A stretch of 64,000 bases of DNA, taken from NCBI GenBank assembly GCA_013398055.1, contig VZRS01000484.1, positions 2,925-66,924 on the forward strand. Reading direction: 5' to 3'. The position numbers and the translations under genes were made by a program. Shown one piece after another: positions 1-11,860 of the stretch. Position 1 is the first letter of the stretch; the number at the start of each line of letters is the position of its first letter. The stretch comes from Ifrita kowaldi (Eukaryota; Chordata; Aves; Passeriformes; Cinclosomatidae). The notes beneath the pieces were generated by a model, which had not been told where the DNA came from, did no database searches, and saw nothing but the letters and a program-made list of their open reading frames with translations.

Positions 1-340
1 GAGAGGAAAAGGGATGGTGAGACAAGAAGTGGGGATAGAGAGAATGAAATAAGTGACGAGGAGGAGGAAGAGGTGGAGAGAGCTGAAGGGAGATGCGGAT
101 AAAGAGAAAGGTGTGGGGACGGGGAAATGAAGGGCTAAGAAAATAAACAAAATGGTTACAGAAACAAGCCTGAGGACCTGGCAGCAGGAGAAGGGGGAAA
201 TGGGAAACAGAGGGTCAGAGTGGAAAAACCAGGAAGTGGGGCAGAAACAGAAGAAAAGGGATGGAGAGCAGGAAAGAAGCACAAAGGGAAAGAGGGAGGT
301 GGACACTGACTTGGAAAAGAAATGTAGAGATGGGAAATAG
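1..340. repeat. GA-rich low-complexity stretch
   Basis: The + strand is strongly purine-rich (GAGG, GGAAG and AGAGA runs) with little C or T up to about 340. No gene-like structure is visible. It continues off the left edge, so its origin (simple-repeat decay or part of a larger element) cannot be judged. Confidence 0.5.
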
Positions 341-414
341 GACAGATAAGAAGATCCCCAGGCCTCATGTCCCTCTGGAACATATGCTTCAGGGCTGTGT
401 CCTGGGGTTCACCA

Positions 415-574
415 CCTGTTACATGGAGTCTCCCTCACTGGAAACATTCAAACGCCATCTGGATGAGTTCCTGGTGCAACCTTCTAGGGTACTCTGCCTC
501 AGCAGTGGATTTGGACTAGATAATCTCCAGAGGTCCTTTCCAGCCCTAACAGTTCTGTGATTTTGTGATTCTCT
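415..574 (+). mobile_element. CR1 LINE 3'-end fragment
   Basis: The text follows the end of avian CR1 elements: a 'ggaaacattcaaacgccatctggatg' type stretch, then 'ttggactagataatctccag', 'ggtcctttccagccctaac', and finally the 8-bp terminal repeat form (ttctgtga, ttttgtga, ttct). CR1 ends in such short tandem units rather than poly(A). It is 5'-truncated, as most CR1 copies are, and encodes nothing intact. Family assignment is from recalled consensus, not a database search. Confidence 0.85.
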
Positions 575-697
575 TTTAAAGTAGGGGAAGGACTCCTTTG
601 CCTCCTCACCACCCCATGCAAGCATCAGGGGAAACTCTCTCTCCAGCTGCTCTTGGCACTCAGGGCCTGGAGGAAGGGATGGGACTTGGTGCCATGA

Positions 698-794
698 CAC
701 AAAGTGATGCTGCATCTCAGAGCATTTCAGTAACTTGGAGGTCAATGGACAACAGGGTTGCCACGTGGCTAGGATGGCCAAGGCTGACTCCAGG
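698..794 (+). repeat. Inverted repeat, left arm
   Basis: The reverse complement of this segment matches 1477-1574 along its whole length. By eye there are about eight substitutions and one 2-bp gap over roughly 96 positions. The shared core includes ggccatcctagccac, ggcaaccctgttgtcca and gatgcagcatcacttt (in right-arm orientation). Arms are separated by about 680 bp. The repeat family is not recognised. Confidence 0.85.
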
Positions 795-1450
795 AGCACT
801 GCACGTGAGCACAAACCCCATCTTGACTGAGTCCCTGTCAGCAGGACCAGGGGCTGGCAGTGCTACCTCACCATCTGACCTTCCACTGTGCCCAGTGGGG
901 CAGACCCTAGCACCTGAGGAGGGGAAATCACCCTCCCAGCCAAGCTCTGGTACAGTGCCCTACACCTCTATGCTCGTCCTTGTGTGGGGAAAGGACAGAG
1001 CAGGGGCTGAAGTGTCAGAGCCTGAGCCCTTGGGGATGAGGGGCTGCTGCACGCCTGCCTGACAGGGCTGGAGCTCCTTGCACCTTGTTTTTGTTGTGCA
1101 GCTCTGTTCCATGTGTCATTGGAGCATGCAGAGCTCAGGTGGCAGCTCCACTGTCACCTCAATCCATCCACGAGGCATCTGCTGCCTGCAGGAGTGGGGA
1201 GACATGAGATCCCTAGTTCATGTAGACCCGCCTGCCACCATCTGCCTCCCTTTGCACCAGCAGTCGACCCCTCCATAGCTCACTTCCCCAGCTTCCTCAT
1301 CCCAGCACCCAGCAGAATTGGGATCACCCCAACCCAGCGCCCTGCTTAACCAGACAGGTGTTCACATCCTGCAGTACCTTCCTATCCTCCAGCATCCCCA
1401 GCCTCACCAACAAGGGTGCTTAGCCTGTGCACGTGTGGTCTGGTGTCAAC

Positions 1451-1620
1451 CACCTTCCTTGGAGAGGAACTGAACTCCTGGAGTGGGCTTTGGCCATCCT
1501 AGCCACATGGCAACCCTGTTGTCCACTCACCTCTGAGTTACTGAAATGCTGTCTGAGATGCAGCATCACTTTATGTTATCCACCTTCTTTGGAGAGGAGC
1601 TGAACCCAGCGAGTGGTCTC
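1451..1620. repeat. Short direct repeat, period 130 bp
   Basis: The roughly 40-bp unit beginning caccttccttggagaggaac at 1451 recurs at 1581 as caccttctttggagaggagc, followed in both by a related ctgaac/gagtgg stretch. Only the first 40 bp of the 130-bp period is duplicated, so this is a partial copy and not a complete tandem unit. Confidence 0.7.
1477..1574 (-). repeat. Inverted repeat, right arm
   Basis: Partner of 698-794 in opposite orientation, about 90% identical by eye. The arm overlaps the direct repeat that starts at 1451, so inverted and direct copies of related sequence lie side by side. No terminal motif or target duplication that would define a DNA transposon was found. Confidence 0.85.
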
Positions 1621-3170
1621 TGCAGCTTGACATGCTTGGTGAATCCCTGGTGACATAACTTCTGAACAATGCACCGTATCCACTCCAGCACTTGACACCT
1701 TTGCCAAACTGCCTCAAATCACTCCTAACGCATCCAAACCGCTCCTGGGAAAAAGCATTCTGCAGCACTATCTGCATTATAAGGGCTTTCTTCATTCTCC
1801 TTTCTCCTTGCTCAGGTGTTAAAGTGTGACTGTGGCCAATTGTCCTTTATCTCTGTTGGCTCACAGCATGAGGTGCTGAGGTTTGGCTTGGAAGTCAAGT
1901 CAGTGCTAGAAGGGCTGACTGGGCAAACTCAAAAGCAAGCTTTGGGAGAGGTGGTGGAAGAAGAGCTGCCTCACCTGCAGACAAACCTATCCACAGAGGA
2001 AGAATGCCCAGCTCCAAACTTGCTGAGTTGTACTGATGTGATCCAAAAGAGAAGAAAGCTGAAGACGAAGAGGAACTAGTCACATAACTTCACAAGGTCA
2101 GAACACGGCCTGAACCAGTAGGTAGAGCTTTGATATGGACTTTGTCTGTAAGCCCCAGTCTGCAGCAGTCCACCCCAGGTTTCACAGGGAAATGGCAATG
2201 AGAGAAAACATCGGCCTCCCAGCTCTTTGATGAAAAATCCTGGTTTCTATATTCATGTCATCTGCTTCTGTAGAAGGGGACTGAGCAATGAACCCATCCA
2301 GAACTGAGGGACAGGTGTGCATCCTTACCATAGGATCTCAGCCAGAAGGGCCTGGTTTTATTTTCTCTGGGAAAGCCTTTTGCAGTGGCAGCACAGTTCA
2401 GGTGGACGTGGGAAAGGAGGAGCATGACAGACTTGTACAATAATCTTGTTCTTGCTGTTTCCTTCCTTGACAACAGCTTGTGAGCGAAACCCACCTTCAG
2501 GTCCCTGCACTGATGATGAAGCCTATGTAAGCAGCAATCCCAACAAAGAGCCTGGTTGCACATCAGAAATGTTTTCTGGACTCCAGGGTGTATATTTGGT
2601 TGTCAGACATGCTCATTTTTGCCAGATGACATGGCTAAATGGCTGGGTGTGGAACAAAGCAACCCAGGCATTTCCAAGAATTCACTTGGAAATGTGAATT
2701 TTGAAATGTGATTAAGAGCTGAGGAGCTCAGAAAGCAGCTGGACTTCAGCAAAGACCCTGGATTCTGGCTGTCTGCATTTGCAGGCTCAAAGTGGGATAT
2801 TGCAGCACCAAGTCTCCTGCTTGCAGAGAGCCATAATATGGGTGGATTTGCCATCCTTGTGAGATCAGTGACCTTCAGCCTCTACCCCTGTGAATCATTT
2901 GCAAAATAGGGCTCTCTGTTCAGGCAGGCGGGGCACTCAGTAGTCGCTTTTGCGGCAGCAGAAGTGATCAGGGAGGGGAAAACTCTATCTGGGGAGCGGG
3001 GAGAGTTTCCTTCCAGAGGGACGTGGGCGTTGCTTCCATGCATCCTAGGGCCTGACAACAATTGTGGCCTCGTTTTTCTAGCACAACATTCGCTGCTGCA
3101 GTGTCACTGAGAGGCAGTGAAGCCGTTTGTCATTCCCAGCTGCCCCCAGGCCCCACAGTGCACGGCAAGC

Positions 3171-4560
3171 ATGGCCATGGAGCTGGACAACTGCTGTCCC
3201 ATCTGCCCGGACAGCTGAGAGGAGACCAGCTATGTACTGCCATGGCTGCTCTGCTTCTGCTAAGTGTGCCTCCTGCAGTGGGCTGGGAGCAAGCCCGAGT
3301 GCCCCCTCTGCAAGGGGAGGGTGACCTCCATCCTGCACTCGTTGTGGAGAGATGATAACTTTGAGGAGCATGTCATTCCACCCCACGGGGCACCACCGGA
3401 CATGTTCCACCTGACAGCAGGAGGTTCCAGATACCGAGCTGCCCCCAGTCGCCACACCCTGGCCATCAGTAGGAGGACAGCCACCTCCAGTGGCTGAAGG
3501 TGAGCACAGCAACCGGGATTGCAATATGTGTGAAGTTGTACTCACCAATGAAAGCTTTCATTTTTAAAGGAATTTAAAAAAAACCCCAAATCTAAACCAA
3601 AAAGAATGGACAAAACTATGGTTCATGTTGTTCTGCTGTGGGGATGTGAGGGGAGTAGAGAAGGAGGAAAAGGAGCAGTTTTGGTGCAGGTGCTCCCCAG
3701 TCAGCACAATTGTCTGCAGGAACAGGCATCCCTGCTATGGACTCTGCTCAACTGATCTCTCCTGCAGGGAGCTGTGATCAGACTCATGTGTTGTATCAAA
3801 CTCACAGAAAGTTTGAGGCGCGATCTCCTGAGCACTTAGCTGTCCCCAGTCCCCATTGCCCTGCAGCACTATCAGACATGTTCCACCTGAGAGTAGGAGC
3901 TCCTGCGGCCCCCAGTCCCCACAGCACTGCAGTAATCCTGCCATCAGCCATGTGGCCGCTGCCCTGGGGTCCGGTGAGTGTCTCCCACATGTCTCAGCAT
4001 CCCTCTTCTACCTTGCTGTTCTCCACCACCTACTGTTGTGGTTGCATCAGGAGCTGGGGCAGCTCCTTGAGGATGGTAGGAAGCAGCAGCAGTGTAATGC
4101 CTTGTCCCATCCAGCCTGCACTACTTTGGCCTGAATGAGGAAGCTTTGTTCCAGCTTCTATGGGCCTCCCTGCACAGGCACACAAGGAGCTTTGCCCTCC
4201 AGCTTATTGACACCATCACACACAGACTCAGTGCGGAGGCCCGACCTCAGATGGGCCTGGAGGACAGCCCTGCTGCTGTCCCTGGCCCTGATGCTACCCA
4301 AGAGGGTCTCCCAGACCAGCCTTCATGGTCTTCCAGCAGCAAGTCCCGTTCTGTCCCCATTCCCACCCATAGGGAGTGAGAAGGGGCTTGGGAGAACCCA
4401 GAGGAGGCTGTGCCTGGATGTTCCATGTGCAGCTGGCCAATGAAAGCTCACCTGAGGTGCCCCGGCAAGCCCGGAAAGAGGGCCAGAAGCTCTGAGGACC
4501 CTTACCATGCCCCCAGGAAGACATCCCACCATCCAGTGACAGGGAGAGACTGCACCAGGA
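3171..4560 (+). pseudogene. RING-finger E3 ligase pseudogene (avian Topors-like family)
   Basis: From the ATG at 3171 the frame reads M-A-M-E-L-D-N-C-C-P-I-C, the first zinc-binding pair of a RING finger. It is broken by TGA at 3216-3218 (where the family, as I recall it, has Trp) and by TAA at 3261-3263. The frame resumes with QWAGSKPECPLCKGRVTSI, the last RING cysteine pair, and runs to TGA at 3495-3497. Middle RING ligands are altered. Family-like C-terminal pieces reappear in changed frames: HYFGLNEEALFQL (about 4122-4160), LQLIDTITHRLSAEARPQMG (about 4200-4257) and KPGKRARSSEDPYHAPRK (about 4470-4520). Intact relatives are intronless, bird-expanded genes annotated as Topors-like ubiquitin ligases. 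Several stops and frame changes make this copy non-coding. The RING identity is firm; the Topors-like name is from memory. Confidence 0.8.
3399..3925 (+). repeat. Direct repeat inside the RING pseudogene
   Basis: A segment beginning gacatgttccacctgacagc near 3399 recurs near 3877 as gacatgttccacctgagagt, each followed by a related Pro-codon-rich stretch (gcccccagtc). The roughly 480-bp offset suggests a partial internal duplication or an insertion that split a repeated linker region. This helps explain why the pseudogene changes frame between its RING and C-terminal parts. Confidence 0.55.
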
Positions 4561-5039
4561 GCCAGCTAAATCAGTACAGGCTGCAGCTGGGATGTACACC
4601 AGCCCCTTGTGGTCCCAGCCTGCCAAATCTACTTAACGTTTATTAAAAGAAAATGAAAGCATGAAAACTGCAGAAAACATTTCAGTATTACTAACTGATG
4701 CTGGTGGTGTTGCTCTCCCCACTTGCACTGTTTCCCTCCCCTTTCCTGGTGCTTTGACCACTGATTTCTTACGTGTTCCCTGAGCATTGCGGGTTTGCAT
4801 TTCTGCAGTTGATCCCAGGGCAGACCTTTCCAGCCAGGGGGACTCCACGGCCAGCCCACGCCCCACCGATCAACCTCGCAAGTCCTTCTCCTCAGCGCGC
4901 CCTGTGCCCCACATCCCAGGGCTCTGCTCCCCCACCAGCCTGCACTGCCCGCTGCAACCTCACTACGGCAGCGCCCAAATCCCTCCTCCTGCCCGGAGGC
5001 ACGACTTGCTGCTGCTCTCTTCGTCAGCCGGGGGTTGTA

Positions 5040-5110
5040 CCCTGCCAAGACAGGAGCCCCAAGAAATTCAACAAGGGGAAGTGCAAAGTCCTGTCCCTGC
5101 TTGCAGTGGA
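5040..5110 (+). mobile_element. Possible CR1 LINE fragment
   Basis: The stretch 'aattcaacaaggggaagtgcaaagtcctg' resembles the CR1 reverse-transcriptase C-terminal text (Phe-Asn-x-x-Lys-Cys-x-Val-Leu). It is short and the flanks do not extend the match clearly, so this is tentative. Confidence 0.4.
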
Positions 5111-8100
5111 GGAGAAGTGGGTGAGTGTGCAGAACAGGCAAATGAGAAAAGAAAAGCCCAAATGATGAATGTCATTTATTCAAGACTTCGCCTCTGCTTG
5201 CCCTTCTTTGGCTGGTGAATAAAATTGTGGTAAGGAAAAAGAGCCAGGCTGCGTGCAAAATCCCACAGTAGGCAGCTGGGGAAGAGGGCACTCAGAGCCA
5301 GCTCCCTACATCTGGTGTAAGTGATTGCAGGAAGGGGTGCATCAAAAACGGACAGGAGATCAGCTATGTTCATCTGTTCGAACTTTTGCACTATTGAATC
5401 TCCCCTGCCACGTCTGCTGGGAGAAAAGGCAGGTGTGTGCCACAGGTGCTTGCTGCAAGTTGCCCTGGCAGCTGGGAGAGAGCAGAGGGGAAACACAGAT
5501 TCATTTCGCCTGGAAACAGCTCTAGAGGCACTCGAGTGCAAGCACTGGAAACACTGCAGCCGTGCTGTCTCGAGTTAGGTACAATATGTGGAGATGTGGA
5601 AAGCATCTCCGAGGCAGCGCACTCCCCCTTCTTGCAGTACACAGACAGCTGTGTGCGAGGATCACTTGCATTTGCTCCTGACCAAGGAAAGGCTCAGTGT
5701 GTCTAGCAATGTGAGTCCAAAGGAATGTAACCTGTTCCTTTGTGTTTGGATTTACTGACCAAGCACTGAGCTGATTTGGCTCCTGGGGACTGGAGAAGCA
5801 CATGAGCAAATGCACTTCTCTCCCCTGGTGGGAAGCTGGTTTGATGCCTTATTACCGTAATTGCCAAATCCATCAGTCATTGCAGGCTGTCTCCAAGACT
5901 TGATCCTCTTTCACCCTCTGCTCAGGAAGGAGAGCCAGCTTATTTTGACAATGCTCACAGAAAAGTGCTTGGCATTTGTTTATTCTGCACTGTATCTCTG
6001 GTCATCCTTGTTCCTCTCACTCTTTAAAGGTAAGGTCATCTGTGTTTGTCCAAGGCTTTGCTTTTTTTGTTGTGATTTGGTTTTTTTGTTGCTGTGGTTT
6101 TGTTTGGTTGGGGTTTTTTTTCTAAATGCTAGTTACGTCCTACCCCAACTCTTATTTTCAGGAGGACTTGTGTCTGCTTCTATTTTGAGCTTCATTAGAG
6201 TCCCATGCTGGTTTAACTGACTTTTGTAATCAGTTTAGTTAAGTTTGTGGATTTTACAGTGCTGGGCACATTTTTTTAAGAAGGAAGAGGTGTGTGGGTT
6301 TGTTTTTGTGGTTTTATTTTTCAATTAAAAGTGGGTAATTCTAACTTCCAGAAATTAATTGAAATGGCTATGTTTCAAGAGAAACATGTTCTCGCTTTCT
6401 TTGAAAATTTAACCTTCCCATGCCTTTTTGAGAACAGGAAATTATAGCTTCAGACTGGTCAGAAAGACTTTGAGAACCCTGTAGGTGTGTGGGTGAAATG
6501 GTGTTCTATACAGAAAAATGAGCGGAAGAAAATTCATAACTGTTTACTTTCTGTGCATCATTTAGGAGGATTAAATCTGTATAAATACATAAATTTACTG
6601 TTTCTGGTTTGTTTTTATTAAACATACTCTTAGTGTGCTTAATAAGAAACAGTCCGGGCAGAGATGGATATATAAGTTGGAAACATCTAATAAAAATAGC
6701 AATGGACTTCTGTAGTTTAAGGTGTCACCTCTGACCAAGCTGTCTTCTGAAGTTTCAGTGTGGTGCAAACAGAAATAGGAGCTGTGTGATTGTTTCAGAA
6801 CATGCAGAATTGCAAGGCTGGTAATAAAGTGTTTTTAAGTGAGAATGTTGAAATAGCCACAGTCCTGAAAGATGTTCAGTGTTCTACACAAAATGTGCTT
6901 TTATGGCTCCCTTTCAGCTGAAATGTACATGCCTGCAGCAACCAAAAATTCTAGTATTCCAGGTGCGAAGGACCATGTCTTGTTTCTCATGATTTATCTA
7001 TAAAGCAAGACTGTCTTTTTAAAGCAGAGGAAGTGGTCCACCTATTTCAGAAGAGCAGGGGCACAGGAAACTTGCATATATGTGATGTTGCGCTGGACTG
7101 TTCATGCCACATAGTTGATTCCTCATTAATTCATCTGAAACTGGAAAACGTCTGGACATTTCAGATCCACATTTCATCTGCCTAATGTAGCAATGGTACT
7201 GCAGAAAAATGTTTCCCACCTTGCTAAATTAAGAACCTTGCTATCTTCAAGACATTTCTGTGCTACTTTAGGAGCTGAATTAACAGGCAGGTTATAGCAT
7301 CTAGTTATAAGATGAGTAATTTTGTGGACATTCCCATATTGAGAAGTAGTGTGTAATGTAAATCCTGCCTTTTAAATAATGAGTAATCACTAATTCATCA
7401 GGGGGGATGCTTAGTTTCTCTCGCCAGCACATGAAGACAAACTGCTTTCATAAATAATTCAGAGGATTTTTTGTTAGGTGCTTTTACCAACAGCTTACAA
7501 GTATGCACTTTTACAGACAACTGCCAAAGCAGAATAAAATGAATCTCTGATAAAGTTGGTCTGTAACTGACCTCTGATCTACAGATTTTTTTAACTTAAA
7601 AAAAAAAAAAAAAAAGGAAGAAACCCCCAGAAAGACCTGGGAATTGAGCAGCTGGGGCAGAAGAGGAAAAAGTCAGATGATCTTAGCATGTTATCAGGAG
7701 CAGAGTTTTTTAACAGCAACTCCAGATGAACTCCCCCTGGATTCCTTAGTTCACCGACATGGAAGTCACAGCAAATTCAAATCATAACTAACGTCACTCT
7801 CACATAGTGCTGAGTTGTTTCTACATTGTTCATAACAATTTATCAAGTACTGAAAACTCCTGTAGGGCTGTTTAACAGGAAAGTTGTGACAAGAACTAGG
7901 TAAAGAACAAACAAAAACAACACATGAAGAACTCAGGTTTTTTTCCAGTTCTTTCTTCAACTGTCTGCTTCAACCTGACTTTACTTGGAATAATTTTAGG
8001 AGCCCCAGTAGTCATGTCATTTAAGCTAGGTCATTGCAGCCCTCCTTGAAGAACTGGTGATGCATTTTTTGGAACATGGGCCTTAGGAAAAATCGGGAAA

Positions 8101-11100
8101 CTGGTTTCCAACCTTCCTAGATCCCAGGTGAAATCTCTCAGGGTCAGACATCCCTTCCAGGCTGGGGACGATTGTTGAAGGAGTACCCAGAATGTAGAAG
8201 GACCCAGTGAGTCTCAGCAGCTACCTAACAACCTTGGGTGGAGGGACTTCAAAACCCTGGTCCAAGGAGTGATTGGAAAGGAGGGATCAGACCCATTCCT
8301 GCTCCTTTTTTTTGAGTGTGGTGCAGTCCGAGAGATAAGGTGCAGACAACCCTGCAAGGACGTTCTGAGAAACATGTCGCAGTGACCACAAAGGCACGTA
8401 GCCTCTCTGAGGAGTTATCTTCAGCTCAGGGCACAGGCACCTACAGGGTTTGAACAGCCAGGGAAGTTAAACACACTCCTGGCTAGTCTCCAGTCAAACC
8501 ATGCATTCTAATTTCTGTGCCTTTATATCCTTTTTTATTTCTCAAGTGAGACCATTACAGTGCCCACATGCCACACAGAGCAGAGTCAGACCTCTCTGTT
8601 TCTTTGCTCTGGACAGACTGCCATCAGGGTCCTATCTGGCCATATGGCTTTGGAAAGCCCAACAAAGGCAAAGGCAAACTGAGGACAGCGACCTTCCTCT
8701 GCAGTCTGGTGGGAATATAAGTGCTCAGCTGTATGGGACAAATCCTGTGGCAGGGGATGCTGCGAGTGAGCTAGCCAGCTCAAAGATGTAAATGATGAAG
8801 TAATTCAGCCTGACTTGGTGTACTCAGCTGGCCCAAAGCAGCTTTTCTTTGGCTCACTCACAATACAGAGTTGAATAGCTGTGCTACACCCATTTCGTGC
8901 TTTCTCACACCTTTGCTAATTTCAATGAGCTCTAGTGATCACATCAGAACACAACTGATGACCTCTAGGAGCAAATCTTCACAAATTTCTTGGTTCACTT
9001 CCATGCAAGCAGGTGCTGTTTCTGCAACAGCAGAAGCATTGGCAAGACAGCCTCAGAAGGCCAGGTTCTGCTGCCAAGCTATAATTTCTGTAACGTGAGC
9101 TAATTAGGCTGAGGTGACATGAGTTTAGAGATCTGTGTTGTAGGAAAAGCAAAGACTTAAATACTTAAATACTTGAATACCTATATAGGGAGTCTAAACT
9201 TCAGGCCTCAGCTGTGTAGGCCTGGTGGAACTGCAGTGATGTGTGTTAATCAAACTCATTTACTCCAAAGAGACATGGAGAGACACGGTTGAACAGATAA
9301 AAGTATTCCTGTGCCTTAATAGAGTACAGTGTAATGTCATTGATAATTTAGGTGGTTGGTGAAGTAGCTCTACTTTTACATCTCGTAAGTGTTATCACAA
9401 CAGAACCAGGTGTGAAAGCTAGATAATTTAGAATCTTTCATATCCTTAATTAGAGATCTGAAGGTTGTATTCACCTCAGCTCTCCACATTCTCTATGTTG
9501 ATGCACTGAATGATACAGTTTCAAAGATAACAATGCAGCTGAAACATATTTAAAATAGAAAATATATGAGCTAGGCCTTAGCTTGTACTGGTAGGTCTTT
9601 TCTTCTGTATTGATGGCATGAAAAGATGCCACACGTGCAGCTTGCAGAGATGGTAAATTGCTGTCAGATCCCTGTCATTGCTTTAATATCTAATAGCACA
9701 GACACCAGGGCTGATCACTCTGAATGCTGAGAGCATGCTCAGGCATCACGCATGCATGGAGCCAGAGGGAGTGAATGTACTTGTCCATGGCACATGCACA
9801 TATGCTCTGTGATCAAGAGCACTAGTGCCACTGATACGTGTCAATACATTTAAGACAGGCAGGCAGGGTCCTAGGCACCCCCCTGTTTCCTCTGAATTAC
9901 TGTCTGCTACAGTAACTTGCTGTACATGGTTGCTTTCTGAGGTTGACTTTTCAGTTCAATGAACCAGACCTTGTGTTCAGTCACTAATCTTCTATGTGCA
10001 TTCACTGGCACAGCTCTGAGGCTGATCTGTATTATCATAGGCACAGCTGCGACAGTGGAGCTGGCCCAAGCTTCTGAGAAGTTGCCAGGCTCCAGGAAAG
10101 TTGGAGGTATTTCTATGCACATTTGCTGATAGTGATCTGAGCTGAATCCTATGTTAACTCTTCTCAAATATCACTGGAAAAAGTGGGATGATCCAGAAAG
10201 AGCACCTGGGTCGTGACATCACCAGTGCCTATTGTTATATGCACCTGTTGGTATAGCACTCTGCATGCAGGGAGCGATCCAGAAGCAGATACAGTGCATG
10301 ACAAAGTAGCACCCATCTAGTCTTTGGGATGATGCCAGATGGCACCTTGGGAGCCTTCAGCCTTGCTCCAGCTCAGAGGGCTTTCTGATGGTCTCAGAGC
10401 AGAAGTTCCTGTTCCAGGCAGAGGATTAATCTCCTAAAGACAGCCTCAGAACTCTTTTTTCTCTCTGGTTGATTTTCCTAAGGCATATGGAAAAGAACAT
10501 GAGTTAGTGATGGTGGTAGCATATACAATTTCATTTGTATATGACAAGTCTCTTCAGCTCTAGGGTGTGATTAAAGTAGATCAAAACCCTTTGCATCAGT
10601 CCTGATGTGGTTGGTTGAAGATGTGTACTATGTAGAGCTTCTACATAACGTAATTAAGGAAGAGATCAGATCTGACTGAGAAAGGTAGGGCAAGCACTGG
10701 CAGTCAGTATCATCCTGGGGAATGAGAGAGGTAGACGAGTTTATTGCTGTTTTAGAACGCACTCCTGAGAAAGTACGGCTTGAAGAAAGAGTTTTGCGTA
10801 TCAAATACTTCCTGCACTGAGCAAAACAGCTGATGAGAAGGCTGAGACCAGAACCAGGTAAAGTGTTTGGAAGTAAAAATCTCCCCAGACAGGGCTTGCA
10901 ATTAAGGCAGTAAATTGCAATGGAAGGAGAACCTGTGGTCATATGTGAGTACTTAGGCATGAAAACAGTGAGGTGCAGGTGTCTCTGTCTTGCCTTGCTA
11001 TCAATTGGCTTCGCTCAATTAGGAAATCTGTGGTTAATGAAGTGCTGAAACAGATATCTGCAAACCTTATCACCATTCAGAAATTGATATTTTCAGCTCT

Positions 11101-11424
11101 TACTGCATTCCAGAATGTTGAAGAGAAAGCCACAGTCCTCACTTCTATTCTTAATGCAACATACATTTGGACACAAAAATTACTTAGTAGAAAGAGGCAG
11201 GCTTGAGGAGGTCTTGTTTCTCACTGAGAGCTCAAAGAGGCTGAAGTCAGTTTGCAGACTGGACTAAGACAGTACACTGTGTTCCCTGAAGCTCAGCTGT
11301 GGTTACGTGGAAAAGCATCACTGGTCACTTAGATCTTCACCATGCCAAGGGAGAAAATTAAGTTGTAAATTGGAAAAGATGTGTCTGTGGCAGCTGAGGT
11401 GAAAGAGGGTCTGTCTATACAGAT
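5111..11424. other. Gene-free stretch, upstream or intron 1 DNA
   Basis: No conserved exon, RNA gene or intact element is recognised. Contents are ordinary AT-rich non-coding DNA with a T/G-rich run at about 6056-6122, an 18-base A run at 7598-7615, and a triple (acttaaat)-type repeat near 9157-9180. If exon 1 of the receptor gene lies to the left of the window, all of this is intron 1; otherwise part is intergenic. Confidence 0.5.
7598..7615 (+). repeat. Poly(A) run
   Basis: Eighteen consecutive A bases follow ttaactt. A poly(A) tract can mark a retrocopy tail, but the preceding few hundred bases show no recognisable gene or SINE, so it is recorded only as a homopolymer. Confidence 0.8.
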
Positions 11425-11860
11425 TCATGTAGTGGAAGAATAATTTGGTTGGAAGGGACCTCCAGAGGTTGCCCTGGTCAACCCTTTTCTCTATTGGGTT
11501 GCTATCTGAGGAGTCAAGCTGCAGACATCTCCAAGGACAGTGGTATCCCCTGTGCAGAGTACCCTTGAGGAAGAAAAAGGATCCCTTAGCACTGTGGGAA
11601 TGCTCCATCATGCAACTTTATCTTACCGGTGCTGTCCTTGTGCATCTCCCAGAAGAGCCTGCCTTCTTCATGATGGAACCCTTCCTCATGGAAGCTGAAG
11701 GCAGCCAAAAGAACTCCCCCTTGTTTTCTCATCTCCGAGTGGATCAAAGGCATATCTCTTTAATCTGTCTGCTGTGTTACAGCAGCCTGTTGTCTCAGTG
11801 GCCTCCACTCCACTCACTCCAAGGGATCAGGGCTGTCCTATGAAGGCTTCACGACACAGA
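11425..11860 (-). mobile_element. CR1 LINE 3'-end fragment, antisense
   Basis: On the + strand the sequence reads like reversed CR1: 'tttggttggaagggacctccagagg', 'tggtcaaccc', 'catctccaaggacag', 'catctcccagaagagcctg' and 'ggcctccactccactcactccaagg' occur in consensus order. The element's sense strand is therefore the minus strand. The copy is diverged and 5'-truncated. Its extreme 3' repeat is not clearly preserved. Confidence 0.8.

Larger units (their letters stand above)
575..3170. other. Gene-free stretch upstream of RING pseudogene
   Basis: No exon, RNA gene or intact coding region is recognised. Several short open frames exist but lack codon-use or homology support. The stretch holds the inverted and direct repeats listed separately. 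About 2930-3170 is slightly G-rich and leads directly into the RING pseudogene, so it may be the remnant of that gene's leader. Confidence 0.5.

Noticed and set aside
4840..5050. GC-richer patch as a CpG-island promoter or exon 1 of the receptor
   Set aside because: CpG density is modest, no ATG-plus-signal-peptide frame with a donor is present, and the right side resembles CR1.
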